Of a stretch of 64,000 bases of DNA, positions 61,281 to 64,000 are shown one piece after another. Made by a program: the position numbers and the translations under genes. Each line of letters opens with the position of its first letter. Positions within the stretch are counted from its first letter, which is position 1. Under the pieces are notes generated by a model that worked only from the letters and a program-made list of their open reading frames with translations, had not been told where the DNA came from and made no database searches. The stretch comes from Gordonia bronchialis DSM 43247 (lineage in GTDB: Bacteria; Actinomycetota; Actinomycetes; Mycobacteriales; Mycobacteriaceae). The stretch covers positions 1,302,001 through 1,366,000 of the forward strand of contig NC_013441.1 in assembly GCF_000024785.1 (NCBI RefSeq). The letters run 5' to 3'.

Positions 61281-62361
61281 CTAGTGGCCCGTGTTTGAAA
61301 TTCGTTTACGTTTGATTTTGTCGAGTATTTCATTCGCGGGTTTGGTCCACACAAATGGTTCGCAGCGGGTGTTCCAGCTGGTGACGAATCGGCGGATGGC
61401 GGCGACGAGGTCGGGAACGCTGGTGAAGGTGCCGCGGTGGATCGCTTGGCGTTCGATGATGGCGAACCAGGCCTCGATCATGTTCATCCAGGATCCGGAA
61501 GTCGGTGTGAAATGCACTGTGATCCGGGGGTTCTGGGCGAGCCAGTCCTTTACCTCGGCTTTCTTGTGGGTGCCGTAGTTGTCCATGACCAGGTGCAGGT
61601 GGTGGTCGGGATAGGTTTTCGCGACGTGTTTGAGGAACGCGAGGAACTCTTGATGGCGGTGACGCGGTTTGCATTGGGTGGTGACCTCGCCCGGTGGCGA
61701 TGTTTAGTGCGGCGAACAAGGTCGTGGTGCCGTGACGAATGTAATCATGCGTGCGTTGCTCGCAGTGCCCCGGCGCCATCGGCAACGTCGGTTGAGTGCG
61801 GTCGAGAGCCTGGATCTGGCTTTTCTCATCGATGCTGAGCACGATCGCATTCTCCGGCGGATTCATATACAGGCCAACAACATCGACCACCTTGGCGTCG
61901 AGGTCGGGGTCGTTGGAGAACTTGAACGTCTCGCTGCGCCAGGGGGTGACCTTGTACTTGCGCCACACCCGCGAGACCGTGGTGTGATCGACCCCGACCC
62001 GCGGCGCCAACAAGCGGGCCGACCAGTGGGTGACTCCCAGAGATTTCGGTGGCCGCTGCAAGGTGGCGGCGATGATCTTGGACTCGTCAATCTCGGTCGG
62101 GCGCCCCGAGCGCTGCTCATCGACCAACGCCTCCACCCCACCAACCCGGTAGCGCTGCAGCCACTTGTCGACCGTCGGCCGTGACACCCCCACCACCGCG
62201 GCAATGTCGGCCTTCGCTGTTCCATCGGCTGACATCAAACACATCCGAGCCCGCCGCGTCAGACCGGCCGGCGTCGTCGAAGCCCGCACCAACCCCTCCA
62301 ACCGTGCCCGATCCCCATCAACCAACAACAGCGGAGCCGCAGCACGATTCACCATTCCCAC
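61281..62361 (-). pseudogene. IS630 transposase, frameshifted copy
   Basis: Reads as the intact transposase from the ATG at 62361 until residue 224 ([10 protein letters not shown]). There the extra C near 61690 shifts the frame to an unrelated tail; the correct frame resumes as a separate piece ([16 protein letters not shown] ... RISNTGH) ending at the TAG 61281-61283. The HTH and first catalytic Asp are thus separated from the second Asp and the Glu, so no active enzyme is made. The stop codon is the TA target base pair plus a flanking G. Confidence 0.87.
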
Positions 62362-62399
62362 ATACTATCAAACGTAAACTATTTTATCCCCCGGACCAC
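61284..62399 (-). mobile_element. IS630-family element, copy 1 (inactivated)
   Basis: 1116 bp, bounded by TA at 61282-61283 and 62400-62401. Imperfect terminal inverted repeats: GTGGCCCGTGTTTGAAATTC at the left and GTGGTCCGGGGGATAAAATA read inward from the right, both followed by GTTTACGTTTGAT. It is identical in all compared parts to copy 2 except for one extra C (GCCCGG at 61689-61694 versus GCCGG), making it 1 bp longer. Confidence 0.88.
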
Positions 62400-63478
62400 T
62401 AGTGGCCCGTGTTTGAAATTCGTTTACGTTTGATTTTGTCGAGTATTTCATTCGCGGGTTTGGTCCACACAAATGGTTCGCAGCGGGTGTTCCAGCTGGT
62501 GACGAATCGGCGGATGGCGGCGACGAGGTCGGGAACGCTGGTGAAGGTGCCGCGGTGGATCGCTTGGCGTTCGATGATGGCGAACCAGGCCTCGATCATG
62601 TTCATCCAGGATCCGGAAGTCGGTGTGAAATGCACTGTGATCCGGGGGTTCTGGGCGAGCCAGTCCTTTACCTCGGCTTTCTTGTGGGTGCCGTAGTTGT
62701 CCATGACCAGGTGCAGGTGGTGGTCGGGATAGGTTTTCGCGACGTGTTTGAGGAACGCGAGGAACTCTTGATGGCGGTGACGCGGTTTGCATTGGGTGGT
62801 GACCTCGCCGGTGGCGATGTTTAGTGCGGCGAACAAGGTCGTGGTGCCGTGACGAATGTAATCATGCGTGCGTTGCTCGCAGTGCCCCGGCGCCATCGGC
62901 AACGTCGGTTGAGTGCGGTCGAGAGCCTGGATCTGGCTTTTCTCATCGATGCTGAGCACGATCGCATTCTCCGGCGGATTCATATACAGGCCAACAACAT
63001 CGACCACCTTGGCGTCGAGGTCGGGGTCGTTGGAGAACTTGAACGTCTCGCTGCGCCAGGGGGTGACCTTGTACTTGCGCCACACCCGCGAGACCGTGGT
63101 GTGATCGACCCCGACCCGCGGCGCCAACAAGCGGGCCGACCAGTGGGTGACTCCCAGAGATTTCGGTGGCCGCTGCAAGGTGGCGGCGATGATCTTGGAC
63201 TCGTCAATCTCGGTCGGGCGCCCCGAGCGCTGCTCATCGACCAACGCCTCCACCCCACCAACCCGGTAGCGCTGCAGCCACTTGTCGACCGTCGGCCGTG
63301 ACACCCCCACCACCGCGGCAATGTCGGCCTTCGCTGTTCCATCGGCTGACATCAAACACATCCGAGCCCGCCGCGTCAGACCGGCCGGCGTCGTCGAAGC
63401 CCGCACCAACCCCTCCAACCGTGCCCGATCCCCATCAACCAACAACAGCGGAGCCGCAGCACGATTCACCATTCCCAC
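62399..63478 (-). CDS. IS630-family transposase, intact
   Basis: 359 residues. N-terminal homeodomain-like HTH ([20 protein letters not shown]), linker with [12 protein letters not shown], and the DDE catalytic triad: D178 in LSIDEKSQ, D260 in [10 protein letters not shown] and E296 in [10 protein letters not shown]. The last codon (GTG complement, His) is the first three bases of the element, and the stop TAG (62399-62401) is formed by the duplicated TA and one outside base. Single-ORF IS630 layout. Confidence 0.93.
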   Translation of the reverse strand: MGMVNRAAAPLLLVDGDRARLEGLVRASTTPAGLTRRARMCLMSADGTAKADIAAVVGVSRPTVDKWLQRYRVGGVEALVDEQRSGRPTEIDESKIIAATLQRPPKSLGVTHWSARLLAPRVGVDHTTVSRVWRKYKVTPWRSETFKFSNDPDLDAKVVDVVGLYMNPPENAIVLSIDEKSQIQALDRTQPTLPMAPGHCEQRTHDYIRHGTTTLFAALNIATGEVTTQCKPRHRHQEFLAFLKHVAKTYPDHHLHLVMDNYGTHKKAEVKDWLAQNPRITVHFTPTSGSWMNMIEAWFAIIERQAIHRGTFTSVPDLVAAIRRFVTSWNTRCEPFVWTKPANEILDKIKRKRISNTGH

Positions 63479-63516
63479 ATACTATCAAACGTAAACTATT
63501 TTATCCCCCGGACCAC
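62402..63516 (-). mobile_element. IS630-family element, copy 2 (intact)
   Basis: 1115 bp between TA at 62400-62401 and TA at 63517-63518, with the same inverted ends as copy 1. The two copies are head to tail and share the single TA between them. Confidence 0.9.
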
Positions 63517-63546
63517 TAGCCGCCGTGTTTGGGGGATAATGTATTG

Positions 63547-63610
63547 GTGGCCAAAGGATATCGTCCGGTAGATCGTGATCAGGACTATTTGCTGCCGCCG
63601 AGTATGCGTG
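63547..63610 (+). pseudogene. IS1182-like transposase, N-terminal fragment
   Basis: From the GTG at 63547 the frame reads VAKGYRPVDRDQDYLLPPSM-R, the characteristic start of IS1182-family (DUF772) transposases. It is cut at about 63609 by the end of the next element, after which the translation no longer resembles the family. No upstream end is identified with certainty; it may lie left of the IS630 insertions. Confidence 0.6.
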
Positions 63611-64000
63611 TCGACGGTCACGTAATTCCCCAGGTGTGTCCGTCACGGATTTCCCCATGTTCGGGTGTGCTGGGTTGAGGGTAGCTGGGGTTGTGGGTTA
63701 GGTGGTTTTCGGTGTTCGTCCGGGGCGTTTGCGTGGTCGGTAGGACGGGCCGTCCATGAGGATCTGGTGGCTGGTGTTGATGAGTCGGTCGAGTAGTGAT
63801 TCGGCGACGACGGGGTTGGGGAACAGGGGGTACCAGTCTTTGGGTGCGCGGTTGCTGGTGAGGATGACGGGTTTGGCTGCGATGGCGCGGTCGGAGACGA
63901 GGTCGTAGAGGTCGTCGGAGCCGGTGGTGGTGTGTTCGCGCATGGCGAAGTCGTCGATGATCAGGACGGCGGGGCGGGTGTATTCGCGCATGCGTTGCCC
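63609..64000. mobile_element. IS21-family element, end fragment
   Basis: Begins TGTCGACGGTCACG at 63609, followed by two direct repeats GTCACGTAATTCCCCA (63617-63632) and GTCACGGATTTCCCCA (63642-63657), the multiple terminal repeats typical of IS21 ends. The element contains an istB-like gene and continues beyond the right edge. Confidence 0.72.
63698..64000 (-). CDS. istB: IstB-like ATPase of IS21 element, C-terminal part
   Basis: Partial at the right edge; about 100 residues visible ending at the TAA 63698-63700. The Walker B VLIIDDFAMRE, sensor region VILTSNRAPKDWYPLF and DRLINTSHQILMDGPSYRP belong to the IstB/DnaC-like AAA+ helper of IS21 transposition. It ends in a basic tail RPRKRPGRTPKTT. 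istA should lie beyond the edge. Confidence 0.88.
   Translation of the reverse strand, partial: GQRMREYTRPAVLIIDDFAMREHTTTGSDDLYDLVSDRAIAAKPVILTSNRAPKDWYPLFPNPVVAESLLDRLINTSHQILMDGPSYRPRKRPGRTPKTT

Noticed and set aside
61437..61838. 133-residue open frame on the + strand inside IS630
   Set aside because: Antisense to the transposase and repeated identically in copy 2; no family motif.

Overview
The window is high-GC actinobacterial chromosome, most likely from Gordonia or a close relative in the Mycobacteriales. The evidence is the gene content and order. There is an Eis-type acetyltransferase, SepH, SerC and citrate synthase 2. There is also an EchA6 / metallo-beta-lactamase-fold / CtpE / small antitoxin / SRPBCC block. 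A DUF2530-MarR-SpoU-DUF2537-SepH-SerC run recalls Mycobacterium tuberculosis Rv0879c-Rv0884c, and the EchA6-CtpE block recalls Rv0905-Rv0910 (synteny recalled from memory, not searched). A decayed mycosin (type VII secretion protease) fits the same order. No rRNA, tRNA or CRISPR array was found.

Layout. 1-8.5 kb: PAP2 tail, a membrane-anchored beta-propeller, an acyl-CoA dehydrogenase plus kinase-like pair, an SRPBCC protein, DUF2530, a purine permease and MarR. 8.5-8.9 kb: tandem and inverted repeats. 8.9-14.8 kb: eis, spoU, DUF2537, the sepH pair and serC. 14.9-16.4 kb: a scar in which a decayed mycosin, an IS3 orfA fragment and the tail of an ABC-2 permease abut. 16.4-27.7 kb: citA, pdxH, an MFS exporter, two oxygenases, pxpBC, a PfkB kinase, gltA, an FKBP and a photolyase. 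27.7-31.4 kb: a four-gene XRE/ABC exporter operon with 4-bp overlaps, and a secreted protein. 31.5-43.8 kb: a flavin monooxygenase, an EchA6-like protein lacking both catalytic glutamates, an NCS1 permease, a TetR/PLP-enzyme/lactone-oxidase operon, CtpE and a separated toxin-antitoxin-like pair. 43.9-49.3 kb: a VWA protein, an extracytoplasmic flavin electron-transfer module and a MOSC protein. 49.4-52.0 kb: proline catabolism. 52.1-59.3 kb: a phosphonate uptake and breakdown locus with two PhnF-type operators. 59.3-60.9 kb: a PucR regulator. 60.9-64 kb: repeats, then two tandem IS630 elements beside an IS1182-like fragment interrupted by an IS21 element.

How genes work together. The phosphonate locus is the most coherent accessory system. 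An AEP-type ABC importer, a PhnX-like hydrolase and an FAD oxidoreductase read leftwards. A PhnZ-like HD oxygenase and a GntR/UTRA regulator read rightwards from a shared 96-bp control region. The FMN-binding lipoprotein, ApbE and an RnfD-like/flavoreductase protein form a plausible route for electrons across the membrane. PruA and PutB form a proline-to-glutamate operon.

Several genes look damaged or oddly initiated. The phosphonate binding protein is out of frame with its ATG. The RnfD-like/flavoreductase gene is split by one base. The photolyase has no canonical start covering its conserved N-terminus. One IS630 copy carries one extra C. These may be real mutations or assembly errors, and reads should be checked before interpreting them.
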